A stretch of DNA of 64,000 nucleotides from Amoebidium appalachense (Eukaryota > Ichthyosporea): assembly GCA_963693365.1 (NCBI GenBank), contig CAVNZM010000003.1, forward strand, positions 9,548,001-9,612,000, given 5' to 3'. The position numbers were made by a program, and so were the translations under genes. Each line of letters opens with the position of its first letter. The first letter of the stretch is position 1. Under the pieces are notes generated by a model. The model did no database searches. It worked only from the letters and a program-made list of their open reading frames with translations, and was not told where the DNA came from. This document shows positions 1-12,529 of the stretch, piece after piece.

Positions 1-908
1 AAAGCCTTTTCAGGTTCCGAATCGTGTAAAACGGAACACAAGGCTCCCCTATTTGCTTGAATATCACTGTCAGGTTCGAATTCACGTAAGACCTAACGAA
101 CGTGAGGCTTTTGTCATGAGTGTTCAAGAGACGAGCTCCACAGCCTCTTGAATGAGAAAATGGGCCAGTTTCACGTACGTATACATATTCGCGTACATAT
201 TTTATAATGGGCACCTTACGTGCGTGGGCACAACATGTATGTGTATATGTGTCATAAGTACACGGGACGTGACGTTTACGCCCACATGATGTGCGTGCCC
301 CTACTACCCCGCACGGCGCACATGATGTGCGCATGCGTAGAGTCTATTATTCGATCATGGGCACATGCATGATCGGTCAGATGCATGCACATGATGCACA
401 TGTGTACATGTACGTATACACATGCTTTCTATTTTGTGATTTCATCTTTGTGTTAACATAAATATCCTAGGTAAGCAAAAACTTCTTATATGTACGGCAC
501 GGAAGCATGGCATGCGCAAAGGTAAGTGCCTATCAAAACCTGTAAGTGACACACTTCTTCGAAACTGTGCGTGTTGCGCGCGCTGCACGCGCTGCGCCCG
601 CGTCAACGGCCAGTGTGCGGCTGTATACAGGATGGGGTTTACGCTGTTTACTCGAGGCAAAGAGAACCAGTCTCAGGTATGGGGGGGGGGGGGTTGCTCG
701 GAATATCCCCTCAGCGGTATATCATGATCACGTACATAGATGTCGGGTGGTGACTATATATCAGGGTTTACTTTCTCTACGAGACACCATAAAGACTACA
801 AGGAGAAATCAATTAGTTGGGGTTCCCCGTTTTTTTTATTTATTTTATTTTATTTTTATATTTTTTTTTTAAAAAAGGGGCTCCCCCTCGGGACACTCGG
901 TATCAGCT

Positions 909-984
<76 letters not shown>

Positions 985-994
985 TGCGCGTGCG
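1..994. other. Intergenic, no gene seen
   Basis: No supported gene. Two degenerate copies of a unit of about 65 bases lie at roughly 5-47 and 68-111; both contain CAGGTTC(C)GAAT followed by an ACG-rich stretch and AGGCT. From 160 to 430 there are many TGCACATG-type alternations. The stretch ends in a (GT)n microsatellite at about 911-980. Confidence 0.5.
911..980. repeat. (GT)n microsatellite
   Basis: About 35 uninterrupted GT units, then a short GCGTGC alternation. Apparent Val-Cys ORFs here are artefacts of the repeat. Confidence 0.9.
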
Positions 995-1783
995 CTATAA
1001 TTTTGTAGTGATGTGTTTCTCAAGCCAATCAATACATCTAATAAACAGGTCGTAGTTACGCGTGTTTAGTATAAAATCAAGGATGTTGTAATTTACAGGT
1101 AGGCTATCTTTCTGTTTGTCTGTTGTGAATGTGACGTGTGTGTGTTGCGGTATTATGTGGTCTATCAAACTACATTTGGCGATACATGACCGGTTAAACT
1201 GGTGTGTGTGTGTGTTGTTTGGGCATGCAAATGATGCCACCTTATACTTATTAGATCTCCACTGTATAGCACGTGTACAGTAAAAGCGTGGTAATTGATC
1301 AATAATACCATCAGCTAGAGAAAGACCAGTTCTACAGGAAGGTAATATGTATTTAGGTGTTATACACCTGCGAGTGCCATATTTGGCAATATGGTTGAGG
1401 CGGTCAGTATATATAAAACGAGACATAAGGCTTAGTTTTTCAAGGTGTATGCTTTCATCGGGTCTAGTGTCGTGTGGTATCTTTTTCCATTTGTTATATT
1501 GCGTGGTTATCTTGTGATTGTGTACATGTTTAATAAGTAAGTGGCAGTCCAAAGTCACACACACACTATTGCGGGGTTTATTTGTATTTGTGCCCAGGGG
1601 AGAAGGGGAGAGAGAGGGGAGGAAAGAGGGGAGAGGTGAGGAGGGGACAGGTCGGATAGAGAAGAGAGGGTGGGAGGGCAAATACTTCTTTAAGCGGCTT
1701 ATGTGCTTATTGAATACAGGATCTACAAGATCAAAGTTTTGAAGATTCTTTGGCAAATCTCTCAATGATTGTTGCATGAGCAT
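995..1783 (-). CDS. Unrecognised ORF, 262 residues
   Basis: A true ATG opens a 262-codon frame in moderately AT-rich DNA, unlike the surrounding repeat-driven ORFs. Residues about 45-70 are a Pro/Ser-rich stretch from a local GA/CT-rich repeat. The rest is mixed composition with several Cys and His (for example PSCRTG, FYCTRA, NRSCIAKCSLIDH). I do not recognise a family. It could be a decayed mobile-element ORF, one exon of a host gene, or a chance frame. No neighbour gives context; the 3' end abuts a (GT)n tract. Confidence 0.3.
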   Translation of the reverse strand: MLMQQSLRDLPKNLQNFDLVDPVFNKHISRLKKYLPSHPLFSIRPVPSSPLPSFLPSLSPSPLGTNTNKPRNSVCVTLDCHLLIKHVHNHKITTQYNKWKKIPHDTRPDESIHLEKLSLMSRFIYTDRLNHIAKYGTRRCITPKYILPSCRTGLSLADGIIDQLPRFYCTRAIQWRSNKYKVASFACPNNTHTHQFNRSCIAKCSLIDHIIPQHTHVTFTTDKQKDSLPVNYNILDFILNTRNYDLFIRCIDWLEKHITTKL

Positions 1784-2513
1784 GGCCCAGGAGATCTAGA
1801 TCTAGATCCTCTGCTGCTGGCGAGAGTCTCATGATCAGCGCATGCCTGTCCGTGCCTGAGCGGCGGAGCTCCGAGCGCGCCCGTGCACGTGGGACCGTCA
1901 CGGAGTACTACACTGAGTAGCCTACGCGCTTGCGTGCGCCAGGTGCGCGTGTGGATGTATTCATGTACGTGGCGACTCAGGCTGACTCAGGTTACGATAT
2001 TCCGAGCGTCGGGGTGTGATCTGATTGGATGACGACACGACCTTTAACTTCAGTTAGTCTTGCCGTGATTGGCCTAGAGCGCACTCACCGAAATAACCAG
2101 GCTATGGACATTTCTATTGGGTTAGAGGAATCGAATAACCGGGTTAATGGGTGAGTGCGCTGCTAGCCAATCAAAGGAAAATGAGCCTGAAATGTGAATG
2201 TAATGATATATGAATCAAATAACCGAGTTAAAGTTTGCATAATGTATCAATAAAGTGAATGCTAAATCTTTATGGGTCATATCGTAACCGGATCATGTCG
2301 GCTCGTGTCCTCGCTCGACCTCGTTATTTCGGCTCGCCTTGTCGATTATTTTGGCTCGCCTATCGGCTCGCCGAAATAACCGACGGCTCGCCGAAATAAC
2401 TTCGGTCTCGCTCGGCCACTCGCTCGCCCCATGACCCCTGACCTAGGCCTATTTGTAGAATTTTATGCCTGTGCCGTTTGGCGGATATTAACAATATATA
2501 TAATGCGTTGTTT
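1784..2513. other. Intergenic with CGAAATAAC-type motif cluster
   Basis: No gene seen. From about 2090 to 2440 the motif GAAATAACC, or its complement GGTTATTTC, recurs in both orientations, often joined to GGCTCGCC (near 2325, 2343, 2369 and 2388). A fold-back structure lies at 2064-2178. Confidence 0.5.
2064..2178. repeat. Short fold-back element
   Basis: The arms share a perfect 12-base core: AGCGCACTCACC at about 2077 and GGTGAGTGCGCT at about 2148. Partial complementarity extends on both sides (GATTGGCCTAG against CTAGCCAATC; AATAACC against GGTTA). The loop is about 45 bases. It resembles a tiny MITE or hairpin; I see no clear target duplication. Confidence 0.5.
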
Positions 2514-3222
2514 GCCGGACCTCAAATCCGGAATTTGGAGGGGACCAAAGGCCATTTTGTGAGGCATCAAAAACCATCGAAACGTTGCTTAGTTGTTTTT
2601 ATGACATCAAAATCGCTAAATATTCTTGCGATACTAATGAAAAAGCCTAAAACAACTATATATTTGATAATGAGAAAATTGAAATATAGTGCCGTAAAGT
2701 TGGGCCCGAGAGGATGTACGTACTCGGGGCTTTGAAATAAAAAGAAAATAACCAGCGGTTTCGGAGTCTACTGTGAACGCGCTGGGCTGAATGACGGCAG
2801 AGATCAGGTGATTCCCGTATCAAAACGGTTTTCGTTTCTAACCCAGAATGGAACGCACCTTTTTTAGTGCCGGACCTCAAATCCGGAATTTGGAGGGGAC
2901 CTAAGGCCATTTTGTGAGGCATCAAAAACCATCGAAACGTTGCTTAGTTGTTTTTATGACACCAAAATCGCTAAATATTCTTGCGATACTAATGAAAAAG
3001 CCTAAAATAACTATATATTTGATAATGAGAAAATTGAAATATAGTGCCGTAAAGTTGGGCCCGAGAGGATGTACGTACTCGGGGCTTTGAAATAAAAAGA
3101 AAAAAACCAGCGGTTTCGGATTCACTGTGAACGCGCTGGGCTGAATGACGGCAGAGATCAGGTGATCCCCGTATCAAAACGGTTTGGGTTTCTAACCCAG
3201 AATGGAACGCACTTTTTTTAGA
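2514..3222. repeat. Two-copy tandem duplication, period 355 bp
   Basis: Copy 1 starts at GCCGGACCTCAAATCCGG (2514) and copy 2 at the same sequence (2869). The copies run colinearly to GGAACGCAC plus a T-run, with about ten scattered differences. Each copy starts with the inverted pair CCGGA...TCCGG. Short minus-strand ORFs in both copies look incidental. Confidence 0.85.
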
Positions 3223-3382
3223 GAAATTCGGCGACATTTGTTTTACAACGTATTATATCATTGGTACAAAGACATTTTGAAAATTTTAATGTAATAGAAC
3301 TACCAATCCAATCACAAAAACCTCAAAGGTCCGCTAACACCGGTTTAGGGGGACACGGGGATGAGGACGGTAAATTCTATAT

Positions 3383-3420
<38 letters not shown>

Positions 3421-3735
3421 CGGCCTGTGGCACACACACACACACACACACACAAACAGATGTACATTTTACTGTTTAATAGCAGACAGTTGTTGAAAAA
3501 AATAGAATATGACATTTGGGGCGAGTGTAGTAGAAGGGTTTGTGACTGACAATGATTATTGTTTTACACTAGAGCTAGGGTGATTCAAGCTGGGCGGTGG
3601 TCGTTGTTTTTTTATTTGTTTTTTTTCCACATTTACAAAGTAATATTCGAATAGAATACAAAAACAACTAAGAAGAAAAAAGCGCATACAACCTTCACTT
3701 GGCCCACACACACACATTCACACACACACAAACAT

Positions 3736-3772
<37 letters not shown>

Positions 3773-3884
3773 CGTTGAACACAATGAAAGGAAATATATC
3801 TAGAAAACACGGGTGCCATGATTGCAGTCACTGAGTATGAAAAGCATAAAAAAAAATTTGGGGGGGGGCAGGGAATGCCATGGG

Positions 3885-3926
<42 letters not shown>

Positions 3927-5464
3927 TGCTTTGAAGTAAACTGAGAATAGTATAATTGCAGTACTGACTTGTGAGCATGGTATATTGACACACACCGTAG
4001 AATGATGATTTTATGTTCGGGAACATTTCGGGGGGGTGCCAATTCCAGACTTCACTGAAATATGTTGCCCACCTGGCACTCAGTGCACGTGGAAAGTTTT
4101 ATTGCCTGTCCATGCATATCATCGGGTTACCAAACAGTTCTGTAAAATAAGTAAAACAACAAAATAATAAAAATATTATAAATTTTTTGCAAGCAATTTA
4201 GAACATATTGCACTTGGTGGTTTTCAGCTACATGTTTTTGGAGGACCACAAGTAAACTTGGTACTTCGGCAATGGCAATCTCTCCCGGCCCTAGGCTGAT
4301 AACACAGTGTGGCAAGAAAGGGTGGGGGGGAGAGGGGGGGGGGGGGGGGGTAAATGAAAGGGAAAAGGGTCATAACATTTGGCAGATCCAGCAACTGCAG
4401 GATTTGGGGGGGGGAGGAAGCGTGAGGCGGGGGGGCCAGGGGGGAGGGGGGGGGGGGGGAAGCGTGAGGCGAGGGAGGGCCGGGGGGGGGGGCGGGGGGG
4501 AGGGGAGAGGGAGGTAACAACCACACAACCCAACATCAATAACTGTCTCGTTATGTTTTGGCGCCGGCGACAGCCGGCGCACAGACCTACTTGTATATAT
4601 GCATGCATGGGTGACTGCTTCCAATTGGGCACAATCAGCTGCAGTGTCACTGAGTTGCATGAAGCCTAACCTGTTTGTGTGTGTGTGTTTGTGCACATGT
4701 ATGCGTGGTGCGTGCAAGTGTACATGACGTGCGCGTACGTGCTCGTGATGTGTATGTGAACGTTCATGCGTTATGCCACTGTCACTGTGTGACTGTTTAC
4801 AGTGTGGGTGTGCGTGCCAAAGGCTTCAGATCTAGACCCGTAAGTCGTGCCCCCGCCAGGGGGCACGCAGAACCAAGAATTGGCTAGTACAGTATGTTAG
4901 GCAGCTATCCATAGATGTGGATGCACGTGATTCCTCCCTCTAATTGTGCACGCGCGCCAAAACGTTTTTAAAATTCGTATGTTTCTTGCAAGGTATAAGA
5001 AAGAACACGCACATGTATACGCCATGTGTGTGCACGGACGTACCCGAGCGGTCTCATCATGGAACTGACTGGAAATGCTAACGAGCAAATCACCGTCCAA
5101 CATGTACAGTTTGCGCATGTGCACTGCAGCTCGTAGCAGCGTCTGGGCCTGGCCAGAGCAAGCGATTTTTTTTGGCGCAATATAATATTTATTTATGACG
5201 CCATCCATCTATCTATTTCTGCTCTGCGAATTAGCCATACAAGTTGAATCGAATGGATGGCTATCCCTATTGGCCGGGCGCTCTTCGAAGCATTAGAGTC
5301 AGAGGTGGTCCTGAGTGTTGTCCCAATAACATGCTGAGTCCAAGGCTTCTGATACTATGTATGTATGTACTTAGTCTCCTAATTAATACACTGATGTTGC
5401 TACTGAGCATTTTGAATGAACATGGCAGTGCGGCTACCACCGAACATTACGGACAGATATATAT
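3223..5464. other. Intergenic, microsatellites and G-runs
   Basis: No gene seen. Contains (CA)n at about 3385-3414, 3432-3452 and 3738-3770, a 39-base poly-G at 3887-3925, and a G-rich purine block at 4320-4512. The remainder is unique DNA without convincing exons. Confidence 0.5.
3887..3925. repeat. Poly-G run (39 bases)
   Basis: Uninterrupted G on the plus strand; one of the longest of the many G/C homopolymers here. Its true length is uncertain in any assembly. Confidence 0.9.
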
Positions 5465-5593
5465 ATATTAGACCAATTTTGCACACTGTCGTGGCAATGT
5501 TCCTGCATGGCTTCCTGGCAATGGTGCGGAGTCCCCCCTGATCAACATTGCCAGGAACATTGCCACGACGATGTGCAAAATTGATCTAAATAT
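5465..5593. repeat. Long imperfect hairpin with nested stem
   Basis: Arms of about 41 bases at 5465-5505 and 5552-5593 are complementary with only a few mismatches (core GTCGTGGCAATGTTCCTG against CAGGAACATTGCCACGAC). Inside the loop TTCCTGGCAATG (5512-5523) can pair with CATTGCCAGGAA (5546-5557), giving an alternative nested fold. It could be a MITE-like fold-back or a small-RNA precursor. Confidence 0.65.
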
Positions 5594-5867
5594 CATCCGG
5601 CATGCGGTCATCATCATCAGTGTGAAATCGGTATGTACATGTGCACGTGGAATATCTGCATATATCGACATATATGCATGCCACGACATGTGCACATGGG
5701 TATTCGCCTTGAGTACACTTTTGATATCAGTCACTGTGATATGTTCTTGTCTGCACATGGTACTGACAGTGTACATATGTATGCACATGCCACTCGACGT
5801 CAAAACTGATCGTAACTTGAGCACACATACATCATCATGCATGTGGCCTGGAGATAGACCATACAGT

Positions 5868-5872
5868 AACTG
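5868..5872. other. Target-site duplication of TRIM (left), AACTG
   Basis: AACTG directly abuts the left terminal repeat and recurs at 7032-7036 directly after the right one. Confidence 0.85.
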
Positions 5873-6263
5873 TGTTGGAATATTTCAGTGGGGCAGAGAC
5901 AGCTGTTCCGATCCTGTCCACTTTTGTGTGTGGAAGTGGTGTGACTAGCCTGCCAGACATATCGCCATAGTGTTGGCAGCTAGAACGTTTGGTCGTCACG
6001 CAGTAATCTTGGTCATAGCGACGGTCTTTACTTGCAGCGAAGCGGGCGGCGGCGACAACGACAATCTGGACGTCGACTGACATAGTCCAGAGAAATATAC
6101 TACAAAGCCATCCCAACAGAGATCCAATCACATACCAGCCGCGAGATCCCTATATGACTTAGATCCAATCATATCGCCTCTTAGAAGCTACCATCATCCC
6201 ATAGTCATCACGATCACGATAGCGAGTGTGATGGGTTGACATATGCAATTGCATATTCTGACA
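5873..6263 (-). repeat. TRIM 3' terminal repeat
   Basis: 391-base copy running TGTTGGAATATTTCAG...TTCTGACA on the plus strand. It aligns end to end with 6625-7031, with substitutions and a short indel near the middle. Confidence 0.85.
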
Positions 6264-6624
6264 CACCCCTTCAATAAATCTCAGGAGCTACATTAGGAAC
6301 TACAACGAGGCAAACAACCATCATGCAAACTAAACATACACATACACGCAGGTGCATCCAAGGTCTCACCCAATCAAAATGCGTATTTATCTACATCAAA
6401 TTGCCGTTACCTGAAGCTAAATCTCCTACACTGCCAACACATACCGACAGGCTCCACGGCGGGGCTCACGGGCTCTGCATAGCGGCTAACACGAAACACT
6501 ACGTCATGACACTGGCTCTTTCTATGCATGGTGACGGCACACTCTCTCTACATAGGCATCTACCCGCAGGACTCAGCAAGCCATACCATAGTAGTCTCAC
6601 AATGTTGCCAATCTCATGCTACCA
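6264..6624 (-). other. TRIM internal region with PBS and PPT
   Basis: Primer-binding site at about 6609-6624 (minus TGGTAGCATGAGATTG) and polypurine tract at about 6264-6272 (minus GAAGGGGTG). No coding sequence is recognised between them. Confidence 0.75.
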
Positions 6625-7031
6625 TGTTGGAATATTTCAGTGGGGCAGAGACAGCTGTTCCGATCCTGTCCACTTTTGTGTGTGGAAGTGGTGTGACTAG
6701 CCTGCCAGACATATCGCCATAGTGTTGGCAGCTAGGACGTTTGGTCGTCACGCAGTAATCTTGGTCATAGCGACGGTCTTTACTTGCAGCGAAGCGGGCG
6801 GCGGCGACAACGACAATCTGGACTGACAGTCTGACACAGTCCAGAAATTACATACTACGATTGGAATGCAAAGTCATCCCAACAGAGATCCAATCACATA
6901 CCAGCCGCGAGATCCCTATATGACTTAGAACCAATCATATCGCCTCTTGGAAGCTACCATCATCCCATAGTCATCACGATCACGATAGCGAGTGAGATGG
7001 GTTGACATAAATGAAATTGCATATTCTGACA
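6625..7031 (-). repeat. TRIM 5' terminal repeat
   Basis: 407-base copy of the terminal repeat, followed on the plus strand by the target duplication AACTG at 7032-7036. Confidence 0.85.
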
Positions 7032-7036
7032 AACTG

Positions 7037-8880
<1,844 letters not shown>

Positions 8881-8984
8881 GAATAAAATATAGTTGTATT
8901 GTGCTATATTACCATATTAGTTTTGTTGCGTTTCAACGGCTTCAAAAGTCCCCCCCCCCCCCCCCCCCCCTTCCCCGATAGAAG

Positions 8985-9019
<35 letters not shown>

Positions 9020-9247
9020 TCTCCCCCCGGGAGAAAGACACGCCCCGGTTCGACCCATTCACGACCCGGCCGCTCGGGTCCAGAGCAGACCCAACCCAAT
9101 CGATATGCCTACCTATCCCATTGTCACCCATTTATCATGTGCATTATATCAACTTGAAATCTCTGACGCATTCAGAAATCTTTGTCTACTTCTCCACAGG
9201 AGTCACTTTTACTTTTTACAGCCCACCTGTGTCTATGTGTGTCTCAC

Positions 9248-9310
<63 letters not shown>

Positions 9311-10076
9311 CTGTGGGGTAGGGGGGCACGGGGGGGCGGGAATGCGAGTAGGAAGGTGCATTGAGGTACATCAGCTAGATTGGAGATCGTATACATAAAA
9401 CATTACGGCTTTGATAGGATATCGATATATTCATCTATGAAACAGGACTTGCACTGGCAAGGGCACACACACTGCCACTGAGATTGTTGAGAAGATCACT
9501 CAGAAACGCTCGTATATGAGATATCGGGTACGGGTACATACACACATATCATAATGTGCGCATGCGCATCATATTAATACTGTAACGGTTATTGATGCAG
9601 ATAACAGCATAAAATGATGTACACATACGTCAACTAAATTATGATACAACCTGGATGCGCAACACAACATGAAATGGCAGCGAATCATGGGAGATTTAGT
9701 ATGACGAGTCCACATTTGTGTATGTGAGCAGACAATATGGGTCCGTGCCCGTGGGAATACAGTATAGCAACCAAATATGCACCGTACAACAGTTTATTTT
9801 TCTTCGATACATATCTGCAAATCCATTTGCCTCGCTGGATGACTCTTACGCTTGGATGAGATGGTGCAGACTCACGGAGTTAAAAAAGAAAACAACAAAT
9901 TGGCAGTTGCACTCAACTTGCATCAAAGGCGTAAATTATAAATAATACATTCTGAATCCTATAGACAGCTACAGGTTTAGGTGTTGCTTAGCCCATAGAT
10001 TATGGCTGACGATTTTCCACGACATACTTTTGTCGTTCCTCTTCAAACTTTTTGTTTTTCCGCTTATTAACAATGC
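8881..10076. other. Intergenic, poly-C and (GT)n
   Basis: Poly-C runs at about 8950-9016 and (GT)n at about 9249-9309; otherwise unique sequence without a supported exon. The last few hundred bases are AT-richer and would hold the 3' untranslated region of the minus-strand gene at 10077-10448. Confidence 0.5.
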
Positions 10077-10448
10077 TCAAGCAACATGGTGGCGCTTCTG
10101 GTTCTCGCTCAAGGAGTTTACGGCCTTGTCGAAGCCTTTGCGCCAAGAAGTAGGCAGCTCCTCAGGTTCAAAATGAGGTGTTGGGTAGAGGTTGTCCATA
10201 GCAGCGGCAAGGATTTTATCACCAGTGTTGCTTGAGGCACGTTTTCCGTAAAGGACAACGGGCTCCTTCACGTAGCCGAGCTCTTCCCCTTCGGCACGCG
10301 TGAGAACGGGCTTCTTTGCCTCTTTCTGTGTGGGGTAGCAACGGGTGCAGAATGCTCTTGCAGAGAGAGTGCTCGCAACGCTGTAGAGAGCGATACGTGC
10401 CGCTGTCGACGAGACAGTGGTCATTGCAAGGGATGAAACAAGAGCCAT
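10077..10448 (-). CDS. Small uncharacterised protein, 123 residues
   Basis: Single uninterrupted frame from a true ATG (10448) to TGA (10077). Residues 1-35 are rich in Ala, Ser, Thr, Leu and Arg and lack acidic residues (start MALVSSLAMTTVSS; ARAFCTR near 32), like a mitochondrial or plastid targeting peptide. The mature part is charged and ends in a basic tail (ENQKRHHVA). I do not recognise the family. An upstream TTG in frame extends the ORF but is unlikely to be used. A TATA-like motif lies about 250 bases upstream and several CCAAT/ATTGG motifs follow further up, which supports a real promoter. Composition is balanced, unlike repeat ORFs. Confidence 0.6.
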   Translation of the reverse strand: MALVSSLAMTTVSSTAARIALYSVASTLSARAFCTRCYPTQKEAKKPVLTRAEGEELGYVKEPVVLYGKRASSNTGDKILAAAMDNLYPTPHFEPEELPTSWRKGFDKAVNSLSENQKRHHVA

Positions 10449-10700
10449 ATTCGTGAAAATTTGAACTTGTAATGAACACAATTTGTACTGAACGCGATAT
10501 ATTGCTCGAAGTTCACGACTTGTAAATTAAAAGCTTGAATCTTTTCTCTAAGCAAAATCACTCAGAATTTGCTACCCAAAGTGTAATATGATAGTAAAGC
10601 ACGGATGAATTAGGGTTGGCTGCGCTTGCCTTTCCGTGCACGAGCTGGGACCAGGAGAAACGTGAAAGAACAACTGAGAAGTTGTGGGTATGAGCCAGGA

Positions 10701-10710
10701 TTATATACCC
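10701..10710 (-). promoter_or_regulatory. TATA-like motif for the 10077-10448 gene
   Basis: The minus strand reads GGGTATATAA. It lies about 253 bases upstream of the ATG at 10448; ATTGG (CCAAT-type) motifs lie further upstream near 10750, 10803 and 10870. Confidence 0.4.
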
Positions 10711-10929
10711 AGGAGCAGATCTTCACTTTCCACTTTCGTACGTGACCGCGATCCAATGAAATGCCTCAACTTATGATCTCAGTGTTCCCTAATCTATATA
10801 CACCAATGAAACACAAGCATTGATTTTTCTACGCCTTCCACAACGTTCGCCCACAGCTGATGCTCCATCTACCAATGAACAGGCGTTCTGGTGCACCACC
10901 AAATATGCACCATTTTTGGAAAATTTGGA

Positions 10930-11345
10930 GCAAACTTGCGTATGCCAAAAAAAAATAAAAAAATAAAATAAAAAAAATAAAAAAATCAAAAAAAATCAAG
11001 GGCCAGTATCCCATTCCAAAACGAGCAAATCAATATGGGCTTTTTTCTCATTTCCATTTTCGCATTTTTCCTTTTCTCCATAAACTTTAGTGAGATATGC
11101 CAAATATTCTGCTGATAAATTCTAAAATTTTCACATTTTTGAAATATCATTTCAACGGATAAACGATTTTTGAAAACCCATAAAATGCATTTCAAAATAT
11201 CAGGATATATCGATTTTATCGATTTACTCGTATTTTCAAGATATTTCGACAGGTTCGGTTCTATTTGCGCTATTTTGGAATTTTTGCAATATCGCCAATT
11301 TATCCTTTTTCCCATTTTATGGCTTTTTTCGACGTCTGCCATATG
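10930..11345. repeat. AT-rich dispersed repeat, copy 1 (inverted)
   Basis: A-rich low complexity at 10948-11000, then an AT-rich stretch whose minus strand ends ATTGATTTGCTC..TTTGGAATGGGATA. A diverged copy with the same end lies at 14085-14264 in the opposite orientation. The 118-codon minus-strand frame inside copy 1 has no match in copy 2 and is probably incidental. Confidence 0.45.
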
Positions 11346-11630
11346 CGTGTAACCATATGTTATTTTTGTTGGTTTTACGTGACCGTCGACGGCGAGCTGA
11401 CCGTTGACCGTTGGGTTGGGCGATGGTTAAACAGTTAACGTTGGGTTGCAATAGGCGACTGCACTAGTCATGTTCAAAGAATGGTGGCCAGTTAGTCGCG
11501 ACTGCACCTTGTAATTCTTGGCTCACTGGCTGGTCTCTCTTTCACGTACGAATAGCCGTTCCTGTTATTACGAAGTCCCTGGTCTTATCAAGTTGTTGAC
11601 GCTGCTGCAAGAGTTAAACTTGTAACCGGC

Positions 11631-11712
11631 ATGGCGCCGCCAAAAGAATTGGAACTGTGTAGCAATCGAGAAGAGCTCAAAGCTCTGGTTGATGGAGGCT
11701 TTACTGACAAAG
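11631..11712 (+). CDS. Possible first exon, unknown gene
   Basis: ATG in a strong context (ACCGGCATGG) opens 27 codons (MAPPKELELCSNREELKAL...) ending at an AAAG|GTGAGG donor at 11713. The composition is protein-like, in contrast to the G-rich repeats that follow. A possible acceptor in matching phase is TTGCAG|TCACC at about 12109-12115, followed by about 34 open codons, but that exon is unconvincing. The family is unknown. Confidence 0.4.
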
Positions 11713-12040
11713 GTGAGGTTAGTTGCAACCACAGTAACCCATCCTCCCCTCCGTATACAGACGTACGTATACAGACACACACATACAAATGCACAGAAAG
11801 AGTGAGAGGAGTGGAGGGAGGGAGGGAGGGAGGGAGGGAGGTATGGGGGGAGGGAGGGAGGGACTCCGAGGGAGGGCTGGAGGGAGGGAGGGAGGGAGGG
11901 AGGGAGGGAGGGAGGGAGGGAGGAAGCCAAAGCGGAAGCGGAGGATGGGAGGGAGTGGGGGGGGGGGGGCAAGTGGAGGTGGAGTTGGGGGGGGGGGGGG
12001 GGGGGCGAGTGGAGAGAGCGAGAGAGGGGGGGGGGGGGGG

Positions 12041-12078
<38 letters not shown>

Positions 12079-12481
12079 AGCATGCGTGCTTTGTGGTAGC
12101 TGTTGAACTTGCAGTCACCGGGACAACAAGCACAACAGTTGCACTTAGCTCTGTACCTTTGTCCATAAGAAAAAAAGAGCATGTACCTTTTTATTCGATC
12201 ACAACCTTCACGTCCTGACAAACCTACAAGCATTGTGTGTGGTGTGGTCGTGTGCACATGTAGCAAAAATAATCTTACACGCCGCCCTCATTTTGAGCAC
12301 GCAGACACGTGGGTGTGTGTGTGTGTGGGTGTGTGTACACGTGTGTGTGTGTGTGGCGGTGTGTGTGTGTTCGTGCGCGCATGCTTGTGTGTGTGTGGTG
12401 CACGCGAAGGTCACTACTTATGTGTGAGGGGGGAAAGAGGGGGGGGGGGGGGAGGGGGGAGGGGGGGGGGGGGGGGGGGGG

Positions 12482-12529
<48 letters not shown>

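Larger units (their letters stand above)
5873..7031 (-). mobile_element. TRIM (non-autonomous miniature LTR retrotransposon)
   Basis: Two direct terminal repeats (391 and 407 bases) flank a 361-base internal segment with no gag or pol. In minus-strand orientation the repeat starts TGTCAG and ends CCAACA (TG...CA). Directly after the 5' repeat (plus coordinates below 6625) lies TGGTAGCATGAGA, a primer-binding site matching the 3' end of initiator tRNA-Met over TGGTAGCA. Directly before the 3' repeat is a purine tract, GAAGGGG followed by TG. A 5-bp target duplication AACTG brackets the element. These are the known hallmarks of TRIMs. It would need enzymes from an autonomous element; the copia element at 41839-47597 has different ends and a different primer site, so is not an obvious partner. 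Confidence 0.85.
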
